Origin: Pseudogemmobacter lacusdianii
Lineage (GTDB): Bacteria > Pseudomonadota > Alphaproteobacteria > Rhodobacterales > Rhodobacteraceae
Length of the DNA stretch: 64,000 nt
Assembly (NCBI RefSeq): GCF_030848395.1
Contig: NZ_JAVDBT010000016.1
Span: 1 to 64,000, forward strand
Direction: 5' to 3'
How positions within the stretch are numbered: the first letter of the stretch is position 1; every line of letters starts with the position of its first letter. The translations under genes and the position numbers were made by a program. The notes below the pieces were generated by a model. It was not told the origin of the DNA and searched no databases. It worked only from the letters and a program-made list of their open reading frames with translations. Below, piece by piece: positions 49,792-57,589 of this stretch.

Positions 49792-50667
49792 TTATCCCTT
49801 TACCAGACGCGCGCGGGCATTGTCGGACAGGCGGTCAATCACCGCGATGGCAAGGAAGAGCAGCAAGAAGATCGCAACCACTTGATCGTAGCGGCCAAGG
49901 CCCCATTGCATGGCGATCTTTAGATCATAACCAATGCCGCCCGAACCCACGAAGCCAAGGATCGCCGAGGCGCGGACGTTGATCTCAAGCCGCATCAAGC
50001 CATAGGACAGCCAGTTCGGTGCGACCTGCGGCAAGATGCCAAGCCCCATCCGCTGCATCCAATTGGCCCCGACCGAGGTCAGCCCTTCGACGGGCTTCAT
50101 GTCGGAATTCTCAGCCGCTTCGGAGAAAAGCTTGCCCAAAGCCCCGGTGGTGTGAATGGCAATGGCGATGACCGCAGGCACCGGGCCAGGGCCAAGGATA
50201 TAGATCAAGATCAATGCGATCACGATCTCAGGCACAGCGCGGCTGGCATCCATGATACGGCGCAAAACCGGCGTCAGGCGCGGCCAAGGCGAAAGGCCGG
50301 GCGAGGACAAAAGCGCCATAATCACGGCCAGCGCGCCGCCAATCAGGGTGGATACCGCTGCAATATTCAGCGTCTCGATCAGCGAGGGCAGATAGGACCA
50401 GAAAAGGCCCGGCAGATTGGCGCGCTTTTCCCAAGCCTCGGCCACCACTTCAGAAGGAAAGGCAAAGACCATCGGCAGGCCCGAGAAGAACCCTCCGGCG
50501 TTGCGCTCTTCGGCCAGATGAAAGCCCGAGGCCATCGTGGCGATGAAGAACACCAAAAGGATCGTGCCATAGAGCCGGCGGCGCCGGGTCAATTCCATGT
50601 AATGCGCAGCCGGATCGTCGGCTTTCGGTCTTGGTCCCGGCTCAGGCCCGAAGGCGATATCTACCAT
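49792..50667 (-). CDS. phnE: Phosphonate ABC transporter permease PhnE1
   Basis: A 291-residue permease with first helix at about 35-52 (YGTILLVFFIATMASGF) and the PhnE core: TLIGGALAVIMALLSSPGL, RAVPEIVIALILIYILGPGPVPAVIAIAIHTTGALGKLFSEA (in part) and VEGLTSVGANWMQRMGLGILPQV. AAGGAG lies ahead of the ATG at 50667. A terminator-like hairpin (50705-50738) separates it from phnD, which should lower permease expression relative to the binding protein. Confidence 0.92.
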   Translation of the reverse strand: MVDIAFGPEPGPRPKADDPAAHYMELTRRRRLYGTILLVFFIATMASGFHLAEERNAGGFFSGLPMVFAFPSEVVAEAWEKRANLPGLFWSYLPSLIETLNIAAVSTLIGGALAVIMALLSSPGLSPWPRLTPVLRRIMDASRAVPEIVIALILIYILGPGPVPAVIAIAIHTTGALGKLFSEAAENSDMKPVEGLTSVGANWMQRMGLGILPQVAPNWLSYGLMRLEINVRASAILGFVGSGGIGYDLKIAMQWGLGRYDQVVAIFLLLFLAIAVIDRLSDNARARLVKG

Positions 50668-50704
50668 GAAGGCTCTCCTTGCCCGGCCAGGGCCGTAGGC
50701 ATGT

Positions 50705-50738
50705 AAAAAAGCGCCGCGCCCCTTGGGGACACGGCGCT
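50705..50738 (-). terminator. Partial terminator between phnD and phnE1
   Basis: AGCGCCG (50710-50716) pairs with CGGCGCT (50732-50738), with inner CCC/GGG pairing. On the minus strand it is followed by T6. It lies 15 nt past phnD inside the operon, so it should stop part of the transcripts. Confidence 0.75.
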
Positions 50739-50752
50739 CTTAGGCTGGGAAA

Positions 50753-51652
50753 TTATTGGCTGGCTTCTTGCAGCTTGCGTGCGGCGATCACGCCCAGATA
50801 TTCGTCGTGGCCAACCTCGACGAAGTCCTTGGCTTCACCGGCAGCAACGCTATAGGCGCAGGCCTTGTCGGTCTCGTGCAGGTCAGCGGTCAGTTGGGTG
50901 ACTTTGGCCTTCACGTCTTCCGGAAGTGCCTTGCGGACAACCATCGGGCCTTCCGGGATCAGCTTGGACTTCCAGATCTCTACGAGATCATTCATCTCGA
51001 CCAGACCGGAATCCGCGGCTTTGCGGAAGGCGCCCGAGTTGTAGCCGTCTTCCCAGTTGCCCAGACCATCGGCCCAGCTGACGCCTGCGTCCACATCGCC
51101 ATTGGCGACAGCAACGATGGTCTGCTCATGGCCGCCCGAGAATTTCACTTCCGAGAAGAATTCTTCAAGGTTGCCAAGGGTTTCGGTCAGTTCAGCTGCC
51201 GGCACCAGATAGCCCGAGGTCGAATTCGGCTCGGCGAAGGCAAAGCCTTTGCCTTTGGCCTCTTCGATCGAGGTGATGCCCGAGTCTTTATGGGCAAAGC
51301 CGAAGGCGTAGTAGCCGGTCGAGCCGTCCATGTTTTGCTTGGTCAACTTCACTTCAACGGCTTCAGCGTCGGTCAGGTAGATTTTGGCATAGCCCGAAGC
51401 GCCCAGCCAAGCCATGTCCAAGGTGCCGCCCAAGAGGCCCTGGATCACGCCGTCATAATCGGCGGGGGTGAAGACCTTGACCGGCACACCCAGCTCTTTT
51501 TCAATCGCCACGCGGTAGCATTCGCTCGAGGTCATGCGGTCTTGCGCATTCTCGCCGCCAAGGATGCCGATGTTGAAGCCGGTGATGCCTTGCGCCGAAG
51601 CAGCCGAGGTCAGCGCGGTGGTGGCCGCAAGGGCCAGAACGATCTGTTTCAT
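50753..51652 (-). CDS. phnD: Phosphonate ABC transporter substrate-binding protein PhnD
   Basis: A 299-residue periplasmic binding protein with signal peptide (MKQIVLALAATTALTSAASA-Q). Features: FNIGILGGENAQDRM, YDGVIQGLLGGTLDMAWLGASGYAKIYL (TDMAW-like ligand box), YAFGFAHKDSGI, GKGFAFAEPNSTSGYLVPAAEL (split) and SGGHEQTIVAVANGDVDAGVSWADGL. The STSG ligand segment of PhnD is present. It would capture phosphonates with high affinity for PhnCE. GGAGACGTT precedes the ATG. Confidence 0.93.
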   Translation of the reverse strand: MKQIVLALAATTALTSAASAQGITGFNIGILGGENAQDRMTSSECYRVAIEKELGVPVKVFTPADYDGVIQGLLGGTLDMAWLGASGYAKIYLTDAEAVEVKLTKQNMDGSTGYYAFGFAHKDSGITSIEEAKGKGFAFAEPNSTSGYLVPAAELTETLGNLEEFFSEVKFSGGHEQTIVAVANGDVDAGVSWADGLGNWEDGYNSGAFRKAADSGLVEMNDLVEIWKSKLIPEGPMVVRKALPEDVKAKVTQLTADLHETDKACAYSVAAGEAKDFVEVGHDEYLGVIAARKLQEASQ

Positions 51653-51718
51653 AACGTCTCCGTCGGTGGAAAAAGGCCGCCCCCCCCGTTCCGGGGCAAG
51701 GCGGGCCGGGGGAAAGGG

Positions 51719-52537
51719 TTAAGCCATCATCTGATCGGCATAGGCCTGATCGGGGATGTGATCTTGCGGGATCGAGGTCGAGGTCGCGGCCTCGTTAAAG
51801 CTCTCATCCGCGCCATAGATGTCGCGGGCCACGCCGGTCGAAAGTTGCGACGGCACGCCGTCAAACACGATGCGACCATCGCGCATGCCGATCACCCGGT
51901 CGCAATAGCGCCGCGCAGTGTCCAAAGTGTGCAGGTTGGCGATGACCATCCGCCCGTCTTCGGTGTTGATCCGCTTCAGCGTGTCCATCACCACTTGGGC
52001 GTTCATCGGGTCAAGCGAGGCAATCGGTTCATCAGCAAGGATGATCTTGGGGTCTTGCATCAGCGCCCGCGCAATCGCCACGCGCTGCTGCTGCCCGCCC
52101 GACAGAGCCTCGGCCCGCTTCGGGGCCTGCTCGGCGATGCCCAGCCGGTCAAGGATCTCAAGCGCGCGCAAGATATCGCTGCGGGGCCAGAGGTTGAAGA
52201 AAGTGGTCAAGGTCGAACGGCGATTGAGCAGCCCATGCAGCACGTTCGAGGCCACATCCAAGCGTGGCACCAGATTGAACTGCTGGAAGATCATCGCGCA
52301 TTGGCTTTGCCATTCGCGGCGCTGCGCGCCTTGCAGGGCAAGGATGTTCTGGCCATCCACCTCAATCGCACCCGAGCTGGCATCGGTCAGCCGGTTCATC
52401 ATCCGCAGAACGGTCGACTTGCCCGCACCCGAGCGCCCGATGATCCCGACAAAGGCCGGCCCGTCAATGCGGAAGTTGATCTGATCCACCGCAGTGCGGT
52501 TGCCGAAAATCTTGGTGACGTTCTGAACGCGAAGCAA
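51719..52537 (-). CDS. phnC: Phosphonate ABC transporter ATPase PhnC
   Basis: A 272-residue ATPase. Walker [10 protein letters not shown] (33-41), Q-loop [20 protein letters not shown], signature LSGGQQQRV, Walker [13 protein letters not shown] and [15 protein letters not shown], where the H-loop is of the PhnC type (NLHxL). The frame has only a TTG start (52537) behind GGGAGA. An ATG at 52544 is in another frame. First gene of the phnCDE1E2-acetyltransferase operon, with a Pho-box-like site 63 nt upstream. Confidence 0.93.
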   Translation of the reverse strand: MLRVQNVTKIFGNRTAVDQINFRIDGPAFVGIIGRSGAGKSTVLRMMNRLTDASSGAIEVDGQNILALQGAQRREWQSQCAMIFQQFNLVPRLDVASNVLHGLLNRRSTLTTFFNLWPRSDILRALEILDRLGIAEQAPKRAEALSGGQQQRVAIARALMQDPKIILADEPIASLDPMNAQVVMDTLKRINTEDGRMVIANLHTLDTARRYCDRVIGMRDGRIVFDGVPSQLSTGVARDIYGADESFNEAATSTSIPQDHIPDQAYADQMMA

Positions 52538-52599
52538 AAGCCATCTCCCACAGGTCTAGGTGGGGGATAACGGCGACACATCACAGCCGATGTTCAGTT

Positions 52600-52619
52600 C
52601 GGTGACGTTTTTATGATAA
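52600..52619 (-). promoter_or_regulatory. Pho-box-like element upstream of phnC
   Basis: On the minus strand TTATCATAAAAACGTCACCG lines up with the Pho-box scheme CTGTCATAWAWCTGTCAC: both TCA half sites and the A-rich spacer fit. It lies 63 nt upstream of the phnC start, a normal distance for PhoB activation. Confidence 0.65.
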
Positions 52620-52673
52620 TGCAAGAGGGCTGAGCCATAGCGATCGCCCTGCCCCGCGCCTGCTGTAGCTTGA

Positions 52674-54230
52674 TTATACCCGGTCCGGCGACTTTCGGAT
52701 CACCTTGCCTGAGGCGGAGAACCGGGTCGGAGAGGTCGGCGTCAGCACAATCCGACAGGGCGCGCCGAAGGCTTGGAACACGGCGGCCTCCAAGCCCTTT
52801 ACCTCAGGCTCGGCCGCCGCTGTGCTGTGAAGATAAATCACCAATGCTGCGCGGCCGTCGGGGCCTTCTTCCAGAACCGACACCACGTCTTTGCTTGTGC
52901 AGCCGGTCGTTTCGCGCAGCAATTGGTCGATATCATCAAGGTTGATCATCCGTCCATTCACCTTGGCCGCATGATCGCCTCGACCAACGACGAAGAGCTG
53001 CTGGCTGCGGAGAAACCCGATATCCCCGGTGTCATAGAGCGGCTGGGCGGTTTTCGGATGGGCAAAGGTTGCAAGGCCCGTGGCCAAGCTTGGGGCCGAG
53101 ACGCAGATGCGCCCCGCCTGCCCCTCTGCGCACAGCTGACCTTCAGGGTCGACGATCGAAACATCGACCCCCGGCAAGGGCGCGCCGCAATCAAGATAGC
53201 CGCCCCCATTATCGGTGCAAATGCCTTCCCGGATGCCACTGCCGATGCTGACACCAAGACCCAGCTCGGCCATACCATAGCTTGGGTGGATCACCCCTTC
53301 GCGGCCCCCCAAACCGAAGCGAGCGATAAACTCTTGCAAGACCTGCGCCTTGATAGGCTCGGCCCCAACACCAATGACACGCAGCTTTGCAAGCGCGGGC
53401 AGTGGGCGGTTCTCGGCCTGCTGGCGCCGGCTGCACAGCTCTAGCCCGAAGGGCGGCACATAGGTGATGCTGGCACCAGTCCGCGCGCAAAGGTCTAGCC
53501 AGTCCAGCGGCGCCCGCAGGAAGGCACGTGGCGAAAGCAGATGCAACTCGATCCCGCTATAGACCGAGCAGAGCAGCATCCCCACAAAGCCCATGTCATG
53601 CGCCAACGGCAGCCAAGAAAGGGCGCAATCGGAGGGGCCAACCTGCAAGCGCGTACAAAGGGCGCGGACGGCATGGTCCAGCGCAGAATGCCCAAGCGCG
53701 ATCGCCTTTGGCTGCGAGGTCGTGCCAGAGGTGAACTGGATAACCGCCAGATCAGCGGCTTCGTGTTGGCGCGGTACAAAGGCCGTGGCCTCTGTCTCAT
53801 CCAGAAGGCTTTGCGATGCGACCAGCTGAACCGAGGCTACAAGCGCAGAGCCGCGCACCATCTCAAGAATGTCGTCATCGGCGATCAGAAGATCCGCCTT
53901 GGCCGCCGCAAGATACTGCGCAAGCCGCTGAACCTCGGCCATGCGGTCCTTGCGCGGATGCGGCTCGGCCAGATTACAAGGCGTGCAACCTGCCGCCTGC
54001 ACCGCAAAAAAGAGGGTGACAAAGTCAGCATCATTGCGCGCGATCAGGGCAACCCGCGCCTGCCGCGGCAGATCAAGCGACACCAAGAGATTGGCCGCCT
54101 GCTCAGCTTTACGCTGCAATCTCGCATAGCTGAGCTTCACGCCCGGCTCGGTCGGACGGTCGTAGAAGGTGATCCCCGTCGCGGTCTGCGCCGCACGGCA
54201 AAGCGCCTGAAAGGCGGTTTCGGCCCCCAT
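52674..54230 (-). CDS. Acyl-adenylate-forming ligase, fatty acyl-AMP ligase (FAAL)-like
   Basis: A 518-residue ANL-superfamily enzyme. Phosphate loop QFTSGTTSQPK (165-175), SWLPLAHDMGFVGMLL (205-220) and LLSPRAFLRAPLDWLDL as in fatty acyl-AMP ligases, adenine motif SYGMAE (317-322), TGD (401-403) and terminal Lys509 (SASGKVIRKS). FAALs load acyl groups on carrier proteins rather than CoA, and a carrier-protein gene lies two genes upstream. It therefore probably adenylates a carboxylic acid for the local ACP. FAAL versus acyl-CoA ligase is not certain by eye. The ATG at 54230 lies 2 nt after the P450 stop. Last gene of the operon. Confidence 0.82.
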   Translation of the reverse strand: MGAETAFQALCRAAQTATGITFYDRPTEPGVKLSYARLQRKAEQAANLLVSLDLPRQARVALIARNDADFVTLFFAVQAAGCTPCNLAEPHPRKDRMAEVQRLAQYLAAAKADLLIADDDILEMVRGSALVASVQLVASQSLLDETEATAFVPRQHEAADLAVIQFTSGTTSQPKAIALGHSALDHAVRALCTRLQVGPSDCALSWLPLAHDMGFVGMLLCSVYSGIELHLLSPRAFLRAPLDWLDLCARTGASITYVPPFGLELCSRRQQAENRPLPALAKLRVIGVGAEPIKAQVLQEFIARFGLGGREGVIHPSYGMAELGLGVSIGSGIREGICTDNGGGYLDCGAPLPGVDVSIVDPEGQLCAEGQAGRICVSAPSLATGLATFAHPKTAQPLYDTGDIGFLRSQQLFVVGRGDHAAKVNGRMINLDDIDQLLRETTGCTSKDVVSVLEEGPDGRAALVIYLHSTAAAEPEVKGLEAAVFQAFGAPCRIVLTPTSPTRFSASGKVIRKSPDRV

Positions 54231-54232
54231 CG

Positions 54233-55405
54233 TCAAAACGCCACGCTTGGAAGCTGCTTCAGCGACAGCGAGAGCCGCCAGTCCAGCGCCCCCAAGGGAC
54301 CCGAGACGATCTTCGGCGCGCTCAGCTCGGCAAACCCCTCGACCGCAGCTTTCAGCATCTGCCGCGCGAAGAGTGCACCGGCGCATACCCTTTCGCCCGC
54401 TCCAAAGGCCAAAAGACGACCAAGCTTATCCTCGGCCAAGACACTGTCGCGGATCCTTGCAATCAGCGTATCGGCATCGGTACCATTCACGCCAAGTAGG
54501 TTGGCGATGACCCGATGACCCGGCGCAAGTACCCTCCCATCCGCAAAGCTAAAATCGCAAAGCGCGCGCCGGGCGACCAAGGGAGTTGCAGGCAGAAAAG
54601 TCAGCGCACCCTCAACAAACCGCGCCGCCGCATTGCCGCCCTCGGCGCGGATACCTTCAGCCAATTCAGGGTGAGACGCGAGCGCGAGCACCATCCAATG
54701 CAATGCAGAGCTTGAAGAATCGACGCCCGCGACGATCAGGTTCAACACCTCAAGATCGACGTTCTCGATCTCGCCGCGCGCCTCGGCTTCGGTGAAGCGC
54801 GCAAAGATCGGCTGCGAGGCAGCATGGCCCTGCCGCAAGCGGCGCAAAGCGTCCAAAGCCTGCTCACGCGCGGCTTTGAAAGCGCGCAGCTGGGCCGCGC
54901 GGGCATCAGGCTCAATCGTTTTGAAATAGTGGTTGGAGACAAAGGTGTTGCGCGACGCCGTATCAGAAAGCAGCATGATCGCGCGCGCATCGATCAGGGG
55001 CAGCTGATCCTGTTCGACGCCAAACTGGACCTCTAAAAACACGTCCAACAGCAACTGATAGAGCGCGGAGTGACAAGGAGCCGGGGGATTGCGCCCTGCC
55101 TCGAAGATCATCCGCGCGACACGGGCTTTGGTTGCAGCGGCAAGCGCGGGGGCTGAAAACTCTTTGAAAAACGTGTCGCTGAGCGCGCGCCGTGCCTGCC
55201 AAGCGAGACCGTTTTCCGTAAAGCGCGACGGTCCAAGGATTTGCCGCATCCACTGCAAGTCTTTTTCCAGCACATGCGAGGGCGCGCGCATGACGGCAAA
55301 GATATCGGCAGGCTTTTGGATCAGCAGGATCTGCTCCCCCTGCATTGTCAGCGGGCGGTTTTCCTGCGGATGGCTCTGCGCGATCTGCAGCAGCTGATCA
55401 AACAT
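54233..55405 (-). CDS. Cytochrome P450 lacking the ExxR motif
   Basis: A 390-residue soluble bacterial-type P450. The heme signature FGAGERVCAG is intact with the Cys ligand at 341. The I-helix is AGVDSSSS (226-233), giving the acidic and Ser/Thr proton-relay residues. In the K-helix, where P450s have ExxR (usually E-A-L-R before a P), this protein has G266-A-L-T269, so both Glu and Arg are gone. Only a few families lack this motif. A role in oxidising an ACP-bound substrate is suggested by overlap with the ACP gene (8 nt) and by the downstream ligase. No redox partner is encoded in the window. Confidence 0.87.
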   Translation of the reverse strand: MFDQLLQIAQSHPQENRPLTMQGEQILLIQKPADIFAVMRAPSHVLEKDLQWMRQILGPSRFTENGLAWQARRALSDTFFKEFSAPALAAATKARVARMIFEAGRNPPAPCHSALYQLLLDVFLEVQFGVEQDQLPLIDARAIMLLSDTASRNTFVSNHYFKTIEPDARAAQLRAFKAAREQALDALRRLRQGHAASQPIFARFTEAEARGEIENVDLEVLNLIVAGVDSSSSALHWMVLALASHPELAEGIRAEGGNAAARFVEGALTFLPATPLVARRALCDFSFADGRVLAPGHRVIANLLGVNGTDADTLIARIRDSVLAEDKLGRLLAFGAGERVCAGALFARQMLKAAVEGFAELSAPKIVSGPLGALDWRLSLSLKQLPSVAF

Positions 55406-55676
55406 CCGCGCCTGTCACCAAAGCAAAAATATCGTTCACAGTGGTGCAACGATATAGCGCATCGAGGTTCAGGATCTGCCCGGTCAAATCTTCGATCTCC
55501 AGCGTGATCAACTCGATCGCCAGACTGTCGATCGTTGCCCGGTCGCGCAGATCCTCATCCATCGACAAAGCGCCTTTGGGCAAGGCAAGGCAGCGGCATA
55601 TCGCATCACGCAGCTTCTCGGGCGTGAGAGCTTTGCGTGGGTTGGGCGCGGCAAAATGGATCGGCTGCGAGGTCAT
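55398..55676 (-). CDS. Acyl carrier protein-like
   Basis: A 92-residue carrier protein. The phosphopantetheine Ser is S51 in ATIDSLAIELITLEIED, preceded by a helix (LRDAICRCLALPKG) and followed by a recognition helix and YRCTTVNDIFALV, giving the four-helix ACP/PCP pattern. The D-S-L motif is intact. ATG at 55676; the longer frame upstream is in the antisense of the GNAT gene. It is 7 nt after the GNAT stop and overlaps the P450 gene. No condensing enzymes are nearby, so it looks like a discrete tether for substrate modification, not a polyketide line. Confidence 0.82.
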   Translation of the reverse strand: MTSQPIHFAAPNPRKALTPEKLRDAICRCLALPKGALSMDEDLRDRATIDSLAIELITLEIEDLTGQILNLDALYRCTTVNDIFALVTGADV

Positions 55677-55683
55677 AAATGGC

Positions 55684-56223
55684 TTACTTCGGTTCAGGGA
55701 AAAGCGCGTAAAGCAAGATATCGTCGCGTTTGCCGTTCGGCGTGAGCACCTCACTGCGCAAAACGCCTTCCAATTGGAACTTCGACTGATCGGCGTAAAG
55801 CCGGGCGGCTGCATTCGCGCGATTGATCCGCAGCTTCACCTTTGCCACCCCCATCCGCTTGAAAAGATGGCGCATCAGAACGCGGCTGGCGTTCAGCAAA
55901 AGCTCTGCTCGATCCTGCAAGGCGCGATCCATAGCCAAATCGAAATCGGCCAATTTATGCGTCTTGTCGAACCGGACCTTCAGATAGCAGTTCAGCCCGA
56001 GATTGGCTGCATCCGCGATGGTCAGAAGAAGGAAGCCCTCATCCCGGCATTGCTCGATATGGCGCATATGGTCGAAGAGGGTGAAAGCACGGGTGCTGAT
56101 GTTCAATCCGCGCTTCACATAATCGCTGTTGAACCAAGCAAGATATGCGTCGGTGAGGTCGGAAACCTCCAAGGTTCGAACAACAAATCCACCGGCGAAT
56201 GGGAGCGAAATCTTATGTGTCAT
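55684..56223 (-). CDS. GNAT-family N-acetyltransferase (RimJ/RimL-like)
   Basis: A 179-residue acyltransferase. It starts with VRTLEVSDLTDAYLAWFNSDYVKRG, the RimJ-like opening. The CoA/ACP-binding region is around LNASRVLMRHLFKRMGVAKVKLRINRANAAARLY (family pattern N..A..LY), and FQLEGVLR follows. It could acylate an amine of a substrate, perhaps using acyl-ACP. First gene of the operon GNAT-ACP-P450-ligase. ATG at 56223, weak ribosome site. A TTG at 56235 is the alternative. A 9-bp inverted repeat lies just upstream (56231-56260). Confidence 0.8.
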   Translation of the reverse strand: MTHKISLPFAGGFVVRTLEVSDLTDAYLAWFNSDYVKRGLNISTRAFTLFDHMRHIEQCRDEGFLLLTIADAANLGLNCYLKVRFDKTHKLADFDLAMDRALQDRAELLLNASRVLMRHLFKRMGVAKVKLRINRANAAARLYADQSKFQLEGVLRSEVLTPNGKRDDILLYALFPEPK

Positions 56224-56230
56224 ACGGACG

Positions 56231-56260
56231 GTCAAGCGACAGGAAGCCCCATCGCTTGAC
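56231..56260. promoter_or_regulatory. Inverted repeat upstream of the GNAT-ACP-P450-ligase operon
   Basis: GTCAAGCGA (56231-56239) and TCGCTTGAC (56252-56260) with a 12-nt loop. It lies between the end of the barrel-protein gene and the GNAT start, so it may be a terminator without U-tract, an operator or a 5'-leader hairpin. Confidence 0.5.
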
Positions 56261-56272
56261 CTACCTCTTTCA

Positions 56273-56977
56273 TCAGAAGCGGTAATTCACACCGATCTTG
56301 ACCTGACGAGAGTCGCCAGATTGATCGAATGACGCTTCCTGGGGCACATCTTCGCCGTCCACCCAATGTTCTGTGTAGTGCCCAATACTATCAAAGCTGT
56401 AGCGGTTGATCTCCGCGAAGATCGAAAGGTTCGGTTGCAGATAGTGCTCCACCCCCAGACCAGTAACGGTCGCCTTACCGCTGTTCGAATGCTCCTCCAG
56501 ATCCACATCTTCTTCGTCTAAGACGACCCAGTTTTCACCCAGCTTACCATTCGCACGCCCCACAGAGCCGTAGAAGAGCGTTGTTTCGCCGAGCACGTAG
56601 CCCCCGCGCAATTTCAAAGTTGCGAGGCTTTTCAAGGAATCTTGCGAGTCCGACAGCGTGTCGAAGTCAGCAATGGCGCCGATCACAAAGTTGCCGTAGC
56701 GCTTATCGTAACCGACCCGAACCCCATAGGATTTGCTTTTCACCCCGTAATAGGGTGGCCAGCCCTCATCGCAATCGTCTCCAGGAAAGCAATTCTTGTC
56801 GAAATCGCTGTTGACGTGCGAGAACGTACCACCAGCATAGAAACCATCAAAGGTCACGCCGGAGGCGATGGATGAGGCGCTTCCGACTGGAGCGACAGGC
56901 GTTCCATCTTGGGCAGCGACCAGGCTGGCAGATCCAAAGGTCAGCGCCACTGCCAATGCAGCAAGTTTTGTATTCAT
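56273..56977 (-). CDS. Outer-membrane beta-barrel protein (OMP_b-brl type)
   Basis: A 234-residue exported protein with signal peptide (MNTKLAALAVALTFGSASLVAA). The mature part is eight-strand-barrel like: FYAGGTFSHVNSDF, YGVRVGYDKRYGNFVIGAIADFD, LATLKLRGGYVLGETTLFYGSVG (in part) and QVKIGVNYRF, ending in a C-terminal Phe. A loop with CFPGDDCDEG holds two Cys and many acids. Function is unknown; opacity/OmpW-like proteins are relatives by pattern. Same strand as the GNAT operon and 49 nt upstream of it, so read-through is possible. Confidence 0.8.
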   Translation of the reverse strand: MNTKLAALAVALTFGSASLVAAQDGTPVAPVGSASSIASGVTFDGFYAGGTFSHVNSDFDKNCFPGDDCDEGWPPYYGVKSKSYGVRVGYDKRYGNFVIGAIADFDTLSDSQDSLKSLATLKLRGGYVLGETTLFYGSVGRANGKLGENWVVLDEEDVDLEEHSNSGKATVTGLGVEHYLQPNLSIFAEINRYSFDSIGHYTEHWVDGEDVPQEASFDQSGDSRQVKIGVNYRF

Positions 56978-57589
56978 AGTGTTAGGCTCATATCAGAAGA
57001 GGTTTCTTTGGCAAAAATTCTGCAACAACGGAACGACCAAGATAGGATCTACCCCTAAAAGCTGAACATGAGAAATTCAACTGCTTTCCAAGAAGAAACG
57101 CCCCATTATCAGAGCCTTCTACATGGATCCGCGCGCCTACCTCTCCCCCCCCCGACCATCTAAAGCCCCGCCATGTTTAAGCATATTCGCCGGTTACTTT
57201 TTCCATATTGAAGACAATCTCTAGCAATAGTTGCGCCAGCACGGTTAGCGATACCGCTTTGGGGAGAAGGTTTGGCCACCGAAGCTGACGGGACCGGCGA
57301 CGCCGTATTAAAGCTGAATGCCCCCGCTCGCTGCCGCAGAACCTGCCAAAGCAAGGGCCAGCAGCTATCCGCTGCCATTAAAGAAAACACCGCAGAATCA
57401 AACAGATATCTTCAAACCTCGACGATCTAGGTTTGGCTCAATCAGTGACGAACTGGACAACTCAGTCCAGTACGAGTATCGCGCAGACGAGGCCCAAGGC
57501 GAAAGCGCCCCTTGGGACCGGGTACGAGAATTCTGCATTCGGCGATGGCCCCGCCTTGAGGGGCCAATACCGTCAGTCGAGGGGAAGAT
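56978..57589. other. Divergent intergenic region between the barrel protein and the GlxA-type regulator
   Basis: About 610 bp without a supported gene. It contains a run of nine C's (57145-57153), a CTGGAC/GTCCAG palindrome (57453-57470) and TGGCCCC-GCCTTGA-GGGGCCA (57546-57566) shortly before the regulator start. Promoters for both flanking genes should lie here. Confidence 0.5.

Noticed and set aside
48574-49923. 449-residue + strand frame opposite phnE2
   Set aside because: Shadow of the permease genes; rich in His, Gln and Arg, no domain.
57145-57153. Run of nine C's as a phase-variation tract
   Set aside because: It lies in a long intergenic region, far from both start codons, and no switchable frame or promoter spacing could be shown.
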